A DNA stretch of 12,078 bases, taken from contig CAKPXN010000036.1 in assembly GCA_934202095.1 (NCBI GenBank), positions 1 through 12,078 of the forward strand, written 5' to 3'. Both the position numbers and the translations under genes were made by a program. Source of the stretch: an uncultured Veillonella sp. GTDB taxonomy: Bacteria; Bacillota; Negativicutes; Veillonellales; Veillonellaceae. Shown piece after piece: positions 4,695 through 11,737 of the stretch. Numbering within the stretch: the stretch's first letter is position 1; each line of letters opens with the position of its first letter. The notes beneath the pieces are model-generated. The model had not been told where the DNA came from. It searched no databases and worked only from the letters and a program-made list of their open reading frames with translations.

Positions 4695-7598
4695 ATGTCA
4701 GAATCGAATCGTTTGCTCAATTTCGCTACATCCTCAGAACTCATTGCTAACGGGGAAGGTCGCAATGTACTATCTGCTATTGAAGATGGCTTGCGTAATT
4801 GTGATGAGTTTTTAATCTCTGTAGCGTTTATAACACCAGAAGGTCTACTAACACTAAAGCCAATACTTAAAGAGTTAGAAGATCGAGGTGTACATGGCCG
4901 TATATTAACAACAGACTATCTTGGCTTTAATAATCCACAGGTTCTAGAAGATTTGGGGAATCTAAAGAATATTGATTTGAAGGTATATTGTACTACTCAA
5001 GGCAGTGGACATGGTTTTCATACAAAAGGATATATCTTTAGAAAAGATGAATCCTATCAAATTATTATAGGTAGCTCTAATTTAACTATTAATGCACTAA
5101 AGAACAATAGAGAGTGGAATACTCGTTCTGAAGTACATGGTAGTGATACCTATGCAAGAGAAATTAATGAGGAATTTGAGCTGTATTGGAATTCAAAATT
5201 TGCTATTCCTTATGAAGACTTTATCCCTTGGTATAAGCCTAGATGGGTTCGTCCAGAACGTTTCTCACAAAGGAGTGTTGCAGAACAATTTAAGAAGGTA
5301 GATGTACCTACTTTAGAACCAAATATGATGCAACAACAGTTTATTGCCAACTTTAATGAGTTAAGAGCAAATCATGCTAAACGAGGACTTTTAATTTCTG
5401 CTACAGGGACGGGTAAAACTTACGCAGCAGCTTTTGCTATGCGTGAAATGAATCCGAAAAGAATATTATTTATAGTACATCGGGAACAAATTGCAAAACA
5501 GGCTATGGCAAGTTTTGAACGGGTTTATAATGATCCATCTCTAACGTTTGGGCTAGTATCTGGTAATGTAAAAAAATATGATGCAACCCATGTGTTTTCA
5601 ACAATGCAGATGATGGGGCGCTCTGATGTAATGAAACAGTACGATCCAAAAACTTTTGATTGTATTATTATTGATGAAGTGCATCGTGCGGGAGCCGAAA
5701 GTTATCAAAGGATTATCGACTATTTTAAACCACAGTTCCTTTTAGGGATGACCGCGAGTCCAGAGCGGACTGACGGTTATGATTTATATGAGCTTTTTGA
5801 TCATAATATTATTTATGAAATTCGATTACAAGAAGCGTTAGAGGAAGATTTATTGTGTCCATTCCACTATTTTGGTATCAGTGACTTATGGGTCGATACA
5901 GACGAACCAATTAATGATATGGAGGTTACTTTCTCTAATTTGTCTACGAAAGAACGCGTTGATAAAATAATTGAGAAAATACGTTACTTTGGGCATAGTG
6001 GTAGTCGTGTAAAAGGCTTGGTATTTTGTAGTAATCGTATTGAAGCAAAAGCTTTATCTGACGCTTTTAATGAGCGTGGTATTTATCGCACTGTAAGCTT
6101 AACTGGTGAGGATAGCCAAGAGATTAGAGAGAAAACGATTGCTCGCTTAACAGGGACAGGGGACTATCAAGGTAGACTTGATGAGCAATTAGACTACATC
6201 TTTACTGTAGATATCTTTAATGAAGGTGTTGATATACCTGAAATCAATCAAGTTATTATGCTACGTCAAACTGAAAGTCCTATAATTTTCATTCAACAGT
6301 TAGGGCGTGGACTCCGTAAGTTTGAAGATAAGGAATATGTAGTAATTCTAGATTTTATTGGAAATTATACAAATAACTTTATGATTCCTTTGGCGCTATC
6401 TGGTGATAGAAGTTATAACAAGGATACGTTGCGTCGTTATGTACAAGCTGGTAATCGTATTATCCCTGGCAGCTCAACAGTACATTTTGATAAAATTGCT
6501 AAACAACGTATTTATGAATCTATCGATACGGCAAAGTTTTCTGATATGAAATTGATTAAGGAAGCCTATTTTAATTTACGTTTTAAATTAGGTCGTATTC
6601 CTAAAATTTCTGATTTTGCAGAGCATGGATCTATTGATATTAGTCGTATTTTTAATAAATTTAAGTCATATCATAATTTCTTGATAAAAATTAAGGATAA
6701 AGACTATGATGTATCATTTACACCTATTCAGGAACGAATGTTACATTTTATATCTCAAAAGCTGACAACGGGGATACGTGTACGAGACCTTTTGGCATTA
6801 CAAGCTTTACTAGATGGGCATCATGATGTTATTGCATATGTATCGAATGAGCTTAATAATTCCTATAACTTAGAACTATCTGATTATGGGCGGATTAATC
6901 TCATTAATGTAATGACAAATCAATTTGGCGTTAAAGCAGCACAAAAAACCTTTGAGAATAGTGTATTTATTGAGCTTTCTAATGGTCATTATGGAATTTC
7001 ACAAGTGTTTAAACAGGCATTAGAAGATCATGATTTTAAAGCGCAAGTACAAGAACTTGTCACATATGGCTTAAAGCAGTTTAATGATAAATATAAAGAT
7101 AATATCTATCCTAATACTCCCTTTGCTTTATATGAAAAGTATACCTATGAGCAAGTCTGTCAATTATTAGAATGGCCTCAAAATGAAGTGCCTCTTAACA
7201 TTGGTGGATATAAATATCATAAAGAAACAAAAACGTATCCTGTATTTATCAATTATCATAAAGCAGAGGATATTCAAGATACCATCAAATATGAAGATAG
7301 ATTTGAAAACCCAGGATTATTAAAAGCTATTTCTAAAAATAAACGATCATTTTCTTCAGATGATGTGCAGACTGCATTTAATGCTGATAAATTAGGTGTT
7401 GCTATGCACTTATTTATGAGAAAAAATAAAGATGATGAAGAGTCTAAAGAGTTTTACTATTTAGGTCCTATTCATTCTACAGGACAAGAACGAGCCAAAG
7501 AAATCTTTATGGCTAATGGTACTATGGCAGTAGAGCTGGAATATCAACTCGAAGTACCTGTGCGGGATGATATTTATGATTATATTGTTAATGGATAA
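4695..7598 (+). CDS. PLD-nuclease/superfamily 2 helicase fusion with DUF3427-like C-terminus
   Basis: Large 967-residue protein, probably acting on DNA. Residues about 10-170 form a phospholipase D-like (HKD) domain: H109-T-K111, then GSSNLT at 126-131 and NNREWN at 137-142. The canonical Asp after HxKx4 is Arg116. Residues about 210-560 are an SF2 helicase: Walker A ATGTGKT at 236-242, DEVH at 327-330, TAS at 353-355, motif V FNEGVDIP at 508-515 and motif VI QQLGRGLRK at 534-542, all intact. The rest resembles DUF3427, with GGYKYHKETKTYPVF (837-851), YEDRF (866-870) and FYYLG (920-924). The architecture matches COG1061/COG3886 fusions seen in defence-rich or mobile regions, whose role is not settled. 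ATG 4695 follows GGGGAG by 6 bases. Base composition is lower in G+C than the flanks (15/60 at 6601-6660, 13/60 at 7081-7140, versus 25/60 at 10501-10560), suggesting acquisition. It is probably co-transcribed with the NUDIX gene. Confidence 0.9.
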   Translation: MSESNRLLNFATSSELIANGEGRNVLSAIEDGLRNCDEFLISVAFITPEGLLTLKPILKELEDRGVHGRILTTDYLGFNNPQVLEDLGNLKNIDLKVYCTTQGSGHGFHTKGYIFRKDESYQIIIGSSNLTINALKNNREWNTRSEVHGSDTYAREINEEFELYWNSKFAIPYEDFIPWYKPRWVRPERFSQRSVAEQFKKVDVPTLEPNMMQQQFIANFNELRANHAKRGLLISATGTGKTYAAAFAMREMNPKRILFIVHREQIAKQAMASFERVYNDPSLTFGLVSGNVKKYDATHVFSTMQMMGRSDVMKQYDPKTFDCIIIDEVHRAGAESYQRIIDYFKPQFLLGMTASPERTDGYDLYELFDHNIIYEIRLQEALEEDLLCPFHYFGISDLWVDTDEPINDMEVTFSNLSTKERVDKIIEKIRYFGHSGSRVKGLVFCSNRIEAKALSDAFNERGIYRTVSLTGEDSQEIREKTIARLTGTGDYQGRLDEQLDYIFTVDIFNEGVDIPEINQVIMLRQTESPIIFIQQLGRGLRKFEDKEYVVILDFIGNYTNNFMIPLALSGDRSYNKDTLRRYVQAGNRIIPGSSTVHFDKIAKQRIYESIDTAKFSDMKLIKEAYFNLRFKLGRIPKISDFAEHGSIDISRIFNKFKSYHNFLIKIKDKDYDVSFTPIQERMLHFISQKLTTGIRVRDLLALQALLDGHHDVIAYVSNELNNSYNLELSDYGRINLINVMTNQFGVKAAQKTFENSVFIELSNGHYGISQVFKQALEDHDFKAQVQELVTYGLKQFNDKYKDNIYPNTPFALYEKYTYEQVCQLLEWPQNEVPLNIGGYKYHKETKTYPVFINYHKAEDIQDTIKYEDRFENPGLLKAISKNKRSFSSDDVQTAFNADKLGVAMHLFMRKNKDDEESKEFYYLGPIHSTGQERAKEIFMANGTMAVELEYQLEVPVRDDIYDYIVNG

Positions 7599-7606
7599 GG
7601 ATATAT

Positions 7607-8011
7607 ATGAGTCAACAACGAAAACATATCGAAGTCGTAGCCGCGATTATCAAAAAAGATAATACTATATTAGCTACTCAACGTGGTTATGGGGATTTAA
7701 AAGATGGTTGGGAATTTCCAGGTGGTAAAATTGAGCCTGGTGAAGCTCATGAAGTAGCATTAAAGAGGGAGATTAAAGAAGAACTAGAAGCTGATATTGC
7801 TGTTCAAGAACATGTTATTACTATTGAATATACAGGATATGAGAAGTTTGATTTAACCATGCATTGCTATTTATGTTCTTTAGTAAATGATTCTGATATT
7901 ACTTTATTAGAACACGAAGCAGCAAAATGGCTTTCAAAAGAGAATTTATACTCAGTAGATTGGTTACCTGCTGATATTGATGCAGTAAATGCGATCTCTA
8001 AACGTTTATAA
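7607..8011 (+). CDS. NUDIX hydrolase, MutT-type (deoxy)nucleoside triphosphate pyrophosphohydrolase
   Basis: Cytosolic 134-residue protein expected to hydrolyse a (deoxy)nucleoside triphosphate, possibly oxidised or modified, to the monophosphate and pyrophosphate. WEFPGGKIEPGE at 35-46 and the Nudix box follow the consensus: Gly40, Glu46, then R54-E55-I-K-E58-E59 as the metal-binding core. The usual Gly two residues after the EE pair is Glu61, a change seen in some family members and probably tolerated. LPADIDAV at 120-127 near the C-terminus is typical of the MutT/NudG-like branch. The ATG lies 8 bases after the helicase stop, and the ribosome binding site TAAGGA (7596-7601) overlaps that stop, so the two are almost certainly one transcript and translationally coupled. 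Substrate (8-oxo-dGTP, modified dCTP or other) cannot be read from the sequence. Confidence 0.88.
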   Translation: MSQQRKHIEVVAAIIKKDNTILATQRGYGDLKDGWEFPGGKIEPGEAHEVALKREIKEELEADIAVQEHVITIEYTGYEKFDLTMHCYLCSLVNDSDITLLEHEAAKWLSKENLYSVDWLPADIDAVNAISKRL

Positions 8012-8029
8012 TTATTAGTGTTAGTATAA

Positions 8030-8140
8030 ACTCTAGTTTTATTATGTGATGAGCTTCAAAAAATTGATGCAACTTCAAGTGGGTATGTTATTTCAGTAAA
8101 GGCATTTAAACAATATTACAATGTGAAATTTTTATTGTGA
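8030..8140 (+). pseudogene. Orphan reading frame, probable 3' remnant of a lost gene
   Basis: Between stops, this frame encodes 36 residues, TLVLLCDELQKIDATSSGYV and then ISVKAFKQYYNVKFLL, with protein-like composition but no start codon or ribosome binding site. It ends directly at the intrinsic terminator, as the tail of an operon's last gene would. I do not recognise the family. It may be the truncated end of a third gene of the cassette or of a gene displaced by its insertion; chance is also possible for so short a frame. Confidence 0.3.
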
Positions 8141-8169
8141 AAGTCCCTATCTATGATAGGGGCTTTTTT
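8140..8169 (+). terminator. Intrinsic terminator after the helicase-NUDIX cassette
   Basis: A 12-bp stem with one G-T pair (8140-8151 with 8155-8166) and loop TAT runs into T6 at 8164-8169. It overlaps the stop of the orphan frame and probably ends the cassette transcript. Confidence 0.85.
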
Positions 8170-8231
8170 ATCATTAAAAATTATGTGACTCTCATTGCTT
8201 TCTCATTAACAGTAAGTAGGATATAAACGAT

Positions 8232-8237
8232 TATAAT
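8232..8237 (+). promoter_or_regulatory. -10 element candidate for the zinc-ribbon membrane protein gene
   Basis: TATAAT lies 29 bases before the ATG at 8266. No good -35 is found at normal spacing; TTAACA at 8206-8211 would need a 20-bp spacer. Confidence 0.3.
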
Positions 8238-8265
8238 AATTTGAGATACAATAGGAGAGAGAATT

Positions 8266-8718
8266 ATGAGCGAGAATGCATACGTATGTCCATATTGCCA
8301 ATCAGAGAATATCCAAAGTTATAATATTGCTTATGCTGGTGGTTTTTCCAATGTAAATGGTGTAACTACTGGTGTAGGTATTGGTGCTGGTGGTCGAGTA
8401 GGTGTTGGTATCGGGAATACAGTAGGCACACAACAAACAGCACTTTCTATGATGGCAAAACCGCCAATGAAAAAATCAATTGTTACATATATTTTAAAGT
8501 GGTGGATTGGCATTCAATTTGGTCTCGTATTATTACTTTGGATCTCAGGTCTAAGTAAACATGAAGCTTCCTTAATTATCTATTTTGGTGCATATGCATT
8601 GTTAATCTATAAAACATATCAACGATATGTATGGAATAGAGACACATATCCAGTATTGCGTCGCGATTGGGAGCATACATATGTATGTTTGCGATGTGGA
8701 AATTCGTTTCTTTTATAA
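8266..8718 (+). CDS. Two-TM membrane protein with split terminal zinc ribbon
   Basis: Function unknown. The 150-residue protein begins with VCPYCQSENI (Cys8, Cys11) and ends with VCLRCGNSFLL (Cys141, Cys144). The two CxxC knuckles would combine into one zinc ribbon, with the rest as an insertion. Between them come a Gly/Val-rich, low-complexity stretch at about 24-54, a QTALSMMAKPPMKK segment at 57-70 and two hydrophobic helices at about 77-95 and 101-117, followed by a basic, aromatic-rich linker. Both ends should be cytoplasmic if there are two membrane crossings, so the ribbon can close. The start is supported by AGGAGA at 8253-8258, seven bases upstream. It is transcribed alone between terminators. 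Terminal zinc ribbons of this kind often bind nucleic acid or protein, but nothing here shows a partner. Confidence 0.75.
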   Translation: MSENAYVCPYCQSENIQSYNIAYAGGFSNVNGVTTGVGIGAGGRVGVGIGNTVGTQQTALSMMAKPPMKKSIVTYILKWWIGIQFGLVLLLWISGLSKHEASLIIYFGAYALLIYKTYQRYVWNRDTYPVLRRDWEHTYVCLRCGNSFLL

Positions 8719-8725
8719 TTGAAAT

Positions 8726-8779
8726 ACATAAATAAAGGGTACGTCTATAATGATATATAGACGTACCCTTTATTTATGT
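8726..8779. terminator. Very long perfect hairpin, likely terminator
   Basis: A perfect 25-bp stem (8726-8750 with 8755-8779) with loop TGAT begins 8 bases after the zinc-ribbon gene stop. The descending arm has CCCTTTATTTAT rather than a clean T run, so termination may be imperfect. The near-symmetry (AAATAAAGGG to CCCTTTATTT) would let it act on either strand. Confidence 0.65.
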
Positions 8780-8852
8780 GGATAGGTACTCGTAATGTAT
8801 AAGGGGGATTAGTACATATATGACTATTGTTTAAATTATATTTTGATATTCA

Positions 8853-8881
8853 TTGTCCATACTTTCATATCGTTATATAAT
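8853..8881 (+). promoter_or_regulatory. Promoter of the sulfurtransferase operon
   Basis: TTGTCC (8853-8858) and TATAAT (8876-8881) are separated by 17 bp. Initiation near 8888 gives a leader of about 43 bases. A second TATAAT at 8908-8913 lies too close to the ribosome binding site to be the main -10. Confidence 0.6.
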
Positions 8882-8930
8882 ATTATTAAAAGATTTGTAT
8901 TTTTCGATATAATCAACGAAAGGAGTACTT

Positions 8931-9749
8931 ATGTCAAATTTTATCACTCCTAAAGAATTATTAGCATGTCTCGATGAGGTTATCATCTTAGATGCGCGAG
9001 GCTATCTAGACTATAAACAAGGCCATATTAAGGGTTCTTTTCCGGTAGATTTAGATAAGGATTTAACAGGTCCTTTAGGTGAGCATGGCGGTCGTCATCC
9101 ATTGCCGGATATGGAGCAATTGGCGCATACTCTTGAGTCTTACGGTATTACACGTGAGTCCAAGGTGGTAGTGTATGATTCTTGGCTGTTCTTGGCGGGC
9201 CGCCTTTGGTGGACATTGCGTTACATGGGCTTGTCTGATGTACGTGTATTGTCTGGTGGTATTGAACGTTGGGTTAAGGAAGGTCATATGTTGACTAAAG
9301 AGCCTACCCCATTGCCTACAGAACCAACTGTCTTTAACTATGAATTGCAAACCCATATGGTTATGAGCCGTGATGAGGTTCTCAAGGCTAGTGAAAGTGG
9401 CGATCATGTTATCATCGATGCTCGTGCGCCGTACCGCTATGATGGGTCTCAAGTAGATACTATGGATGGCATGACCGGTCATATTCCTGGTGCTGTTAAT
9501 CATTTCTATGAAAGCGGCTATACAGCAGATGGTCCTAAGTCTGTAAAAGATTTAGAGGCTGAGTATTATAATGAAATCTACCAAAATAGACCTGTTGTAA
9601 CCTACTGTGGTTCAGGGGTAACAGCTTGTAATGCGTTATTAACCATGAGTGAAGTAGGCCTTGAATCGGCATTATACGTTGGTAGCTCTAGTGACTGGGT
9701 AACTTATGATGGATTCCCACTCAAGACTGGTGTAGAAACATTAAGATAA
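8931..9749 (+). CDS. Tandem-rhodanese sulfurtransferase, 3-mercaptopyruvate type
   Basis: Cytosolic sulfur-transfer enzyme of 272 residues with two rhodanese domains. The first (about 5-120) is the inactive structural half: ILDARGYLDYKQGHIKGSF near 19-37, with no Cys in its active-site loop (VVVYDSW at 79-85). The second (about 145-268) carries catalytic Cys226 in the loop CGSGVTA (226-232). CG[ST]GVT is the 3-mercaptopyruvate sulfurtransferase (SseA) signature, unlike the CRxGVT of thiosulfate-specific rhodaneses, so mercaptopyruvate is the more likely donor. GSSSDW at 251-256 is the conserved C-terminal motif. Length is normal for the family. The start follows AGGAG at 8921-8925 by 5 bases. 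A small membrane protein gene follows after 13 bases and is probably co-transcribed. Confidence 0.9.
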   Translation: MSNFITPKELLACLDEVIILDARGYLDYKQGHIKGSFPVDLDKDLTGPLGEHGGRHPLPDMEQLAHTLESYGITRESKVVVYDSWLFLAGRLWWTLRYMGLSDVRVLSGGIERWVKEGHMLTKEPTPLPTEPTVFNYELQTHMVMSRDEVLKASESGDHVIIDARAPYRYDGSQVDTMDGMTGHIPGAVNHFYESGYTADGPKSVKDLEAEYYNEIYQNRPVVTYCGSGVTACNALLTMSEVGLESALYVGSSSDWVTYDGFPLKTGVETLR

Positions 9750-9762
9750 TACAGGAGGCCTA

Positions 9763-9987
9763 ATGAAGACTTTAAAACATTTACTAACGCTTGTTGCTTT
9801 TGGCTATTTGTGTTATCACATCTATACCTTTGGTCCAGGCATGTTTAATGTTACTGTTTTAGTAATCCTTGTTTTATCTACAGTGGCAAATTATTTTCGT
9901 GAAAAACGTGAAAGCGACCTTAAGGCAAACGAAAATGCTCGCAAAGCTCGTGCTGAAGCAAGACATGCAAAGAAACATAAGAAGTAG
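9763..9987 (+). CDS. Small two-TM protein with basic C-terminal tail
   Basis: Unrecognised 74-residue protein. Two hydrophobic stretches, about 7-23 and 28-45, are separated by a short Gly/Pro turn (FGPGMF), a hairpin-like membrane anchor. Residues 46-74 are highly charged and probably helical, with many Lys, Arg, Glu and Ala, ending HAKKHKK, and should stay in the cytoplasm by the positive-inside rule. AGGAGG at 9753-9758 is a strong ribosome binding site 4 bases before the ATG. It sits 13 bases behind the sulfurtransferase gene and probably shares its promoter; whether the proteins work together is unknown. Confidence 0.75.
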   Translation: MKTLKHLLTLVAFGYLCYHIYTFGPGMFNVTVLVILVLSTVANYFREKRESDLKANENARKARAEARHAKKHKK

Positions 9988-9992
9988 TAATA

Positions 9993-10038
9993 TACAGCGT
10001 ATCAGCTGTACTATATAAAATACTATGAATGCTAGTAT
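9993..10038. repeat. Two small inverted repeats behind the small membrane protein gene
   Basis: TACAGC (9993-9998) pairs with GCTGTA (10005-10010), and ATACTA (10020-10025) pairs with TAGTAT (10033-10038). Neither has a T run, so they are at best weak terminators or 3'-end stabilisers. Confidence 0.35.
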
Positions 10039-10071
10039 GAATAAGAAGATTTTTGAACTATAAGAAAATGG

Positions 10072-10100
10072 TTGAAATAGAGGCTTTCACAAATTATAAC
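10072..10100 (+). promoter_or_regulatory. Promoter of the exonuclease III gene
   Basis: TTGAAA (10072-10077) and TATAAC (10095-10100) are 17 bp apart. Initiation near 10107 leaves a leader of about 30 bases. A dyad overlaps it: AATAG-GGCTTT (10076-10087, with an extra A at 10081) is complementary to AAAGCC-CTATT (10109-10119), possibly an operator. Confidence 0.6.
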
Positions 10101-10136
10101 AGCATGTAAAAGCCCTATTAGAATAAGGAGTACGAA

Positions 10137-10892
10137 TTGAAATTAATTTCTTGGAATGTAAACGGCCTTCGCGCGGCTGTAACAAAAGGGTTTATGGAAT
10201 CCTTTAACGAATTGGATGCAGATATTTTCTGTTTGCAAGAAACGAAGTTGCAACCTGATCAAATTTCGTTAGAGTTGCCAGGTTATGAGCAGTATTGGAA
10301 TAGTGCGGTGAAAAAAGGCTATAGTGGGACTGCTGTATTCACACGCATTAAACCATTGTCCGTAACAAATGGTATCGGCATTGAAGAGCATGACCAAGAG
10401 GGTCGTGTTATTACTGCTGAATATGACAATTTCTATTTGGTGTGTTGCTATACACCAAACAGTCAACGTGAATTGGCACGTCTTGAGTACCGTATGACGT
10501 GGGAAGATGCGTTCCGCAACTACTTGCTTGAACTTGATAAGAAAAAACCAGTAATCCTCTGTGGTGACCTCAACGTAGCGCATCAAGAAATCGACCTTAA
10601 AAACCCTAAGACAAATCGTAAAAACGCAGGCTTCTCCGATGAAGAACGAGCAAAAATGACAGAACTCTTAGGCGCTGGCTTTACAGACACATTCCGTCAT
10701 CTATACCCAGATGCTATTGAGCAATATAGCTGGTGGTCCTACATGGGCAAGGCGCGTGAACGTAATACAGGATGGAGAATTGACTACTTCATCACATCCA
10801 AACGCCTAGATGACAAGATTCAAGAAGCAAAGATTCATCAACAAATCTTTGGCTCCGATCACTGCCCAGTAGAATTGGTCATTGATCTATAA
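10137..10892 (+). CDS. exoA: Exodeoxyribonuclease III / AP endonuclease (ExoA/Xth family)
   Basis: Mg-dependent enzyme of base-excision repair that cuts DNA 5' to abasic sites and removes blocked 3' ends. All catalytic positions of the endonuclease/exonuclease/phosphatase fold are present in the 251 residues: Asn7 (SWNVNGLRA), Glu35 (LQETKLQ), Tyr105 (CCYTPNS), Asp144 and Asn146 (GDLNVAH), WWSYMGKARERNTGWRIDYF at 199-218, and the terminal pair Asp241-His242 (GSDHCPV). Length is normal for the family. The start is TTG 10137, six bases after AAGGAG (10125-10130); it gives the family's usual MKLISWN beginning. It has its own promoter. The symbol follows Bacillus usage; xth is equally common. Confidence 0.96.
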   Translation: MKLISWNVNGLRAAVTKGFMESFNELDADIFCLQETKLQPDQISLELPGYEQYWNSAVKKGYSGTAVFTRIKPLSVTNGIGIEEHDQEGRVITAEYDNFYLVCCYTPNSQRELARLEYRMTWEDAFRNYLLELDKKKPVILCGDLNVAHQEIDLKNPKTNRKNAGFSDEERAKMTELLGAGFTDTFRHLYPDAIEQYSWWSYMGKARERNTGWRIDYFITSKRLDDKIQEAKIHQQIFGSDHCPVELVIDL

Positions 10893-10913
10893 AATTTTAG
10901 TAAATGTAAAAGC

Positions 10914-10939
10914 ACAGCCTCATCTACGGATGGGGCTGT
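10914..10939. other. Hairpin between exoA and queC
   Basis: An 11-bp stem with one G-T pair (10914-10924 with 10929-10939) and loop TACG lies 21 bases after exoA and just before the queC ribosome binding site. It lacks a T run, so it is a poor terminator and may allow readthrough into queC. The motif set of a preQ1 riboswitch is not present. Confidence 0.5.
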
Positions 10940-10962
10940 TGTAGTAGTAAAAAGGAGACAAT

Positions 10963-11652
10963 ATGGCTCAAAAACAGAAGGCCGTCGTTTTATTTAGTGG
11001 CGGTGTAGATAGTACAACCTGCTTAGCCCTTGCTATTGAACGATTTGGTAAAGATAATGTGGTGCCATTATCCATTCAATACGGTCAAAAACACAGTAAA
11101 GAATTAGAAGCCGCTGCCTCTATTCTCTCTTATTATGGCATTGAAGGTAAAACGATGGATGTGACCAAGTTATTTGCCTTCAGCAATTGCTCCTTATTGA
11201 CCCAATCTACAGAGGAAATCCCTCAAGGATCATACAAGGAACAACAAGAAGCGGAAGGGGAAGGTACCGTTAGCACCTATGTACCATTTAGAAATGGTCT
11301 ATTCCTATCTGCGGCAGCATCCTTAGCACTATCCCTAGACTGTGGCTATATCTACTACGGTGCCCATAGCGATGATGCGGCTGGTAATGCATACCCAGAC
11401 TGTACCGAACACTTCTACAAATCCATGGGTGACGCCATCTTTGAAGGATCCGGCAAAGAATGCTCCCTAGAAGCTCCATTCATCAACCACAACAAAGCAG
11501 ACGTCGTAAAAGAAGGCCTACGCCTCGGCGTTCCATACCACCTAACATGGTCCTGCTACGAAGGCGGCGACAAACCATGCGGCCACTGCGGCACCTGCAT
11601 CGACAGACAAGCAGCCTTTGAAGCAAACGGTGTTAAAGACCCAGCACTATAA
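10963..11652 (+). CDS. queC: 7-cyano-7-deazaguanine (preQ0) synthase QueC
   Basis: Converts 7-carboxy-7-deazaguanine plus ammonia and ATP to preQ0 in the biosynthesis of queuosine, a modified tRNA base. The 229-residue protein has the ATP pyrophosphatase P-loop SGGVDS at 12-17, the family stretch STYVPFRNGLFLS at 104-116 with GAHSDDAAGNAYPDC at 133-147, and a zinc site formed by Cys198, Cys206, Cys209 and Cys212, all intact. Length is normal. The ATG is preceded by AAAGGAG at 10951-10957, five bases away. No clear promoter is seen, so it may be read from exoA or from a weak start in the gap. Other queuosine genes (queD, queE, queF) are not in the window. Base composition changes inside the gene: 24/60 G+C at 11101-11160 versus 36/60 at 11521-11580, with strongly C-ending codons in the last third. 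Confidence 0.96.
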   Translation: MAQKQKAVVLFSGGVDSTTCLALAIERFGKDNVVPLSIQYGQKHSKELEAAASILSYYGIEGKTMDVTKLFAFSNCSLLTQSTEEIPQGSYKEQQEAEGEGTVSTYVPFRNGLFLSAAASLALSLDCGYIYYGAHSDDAAGNAYPDCTEHFYKSMGDAIFEGSGKECSLEAPFINHNKADVVKEGLRLGVPYHLTWSCYEGGDKPCGHCGTCIDRQAAFEANGVKDPAL

Positions 11653-11656
11653 TACA

Positions 11657-11688
11657 CGTCAACTGGCTTAGGCTAGTTGATGCGTTTT
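11657..11688 (+). terminator. Intrinsic terminator of queC
   Basis: A stem of about 11 bp with two G-T pairs (11657-11667 with 11672-11682) and loop TTAG is followed after CG by T4 at 11685-11688. It begins 4 bases after the queC stop. Confidence 0.7.
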
Positions 11689-11737
11689 GATGAGTAATAT
11701 AGATTTCACATTATTTATGATACGGTGGATGCTGAAT

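Noticed and set aside
4695..7598. Assignment of the helicase to the Mokosh defence system
   Set aside because: Mokosh also joins a helicase and PLD domain, but here the PLD domain is N-terminal, the C-terminus looks like DUF3427, no membrane segment is seen and a NUDIX partner is present; the match is only at domain-class level.
9075..9503. 142-codon minus-strand frame opposite the sulfurtransferase gene
   Set aside because: Fully inside a well-conserved gene on the other strand, with composition typical of an antisense shadow and no start signals.
10893..10962. preQ1 riboswitch before queC
   Set aside because: The hairpin present lacks the conserved C-rich loop and A-rich tail of preQ1-I, and no pseudoknot partner is visible.
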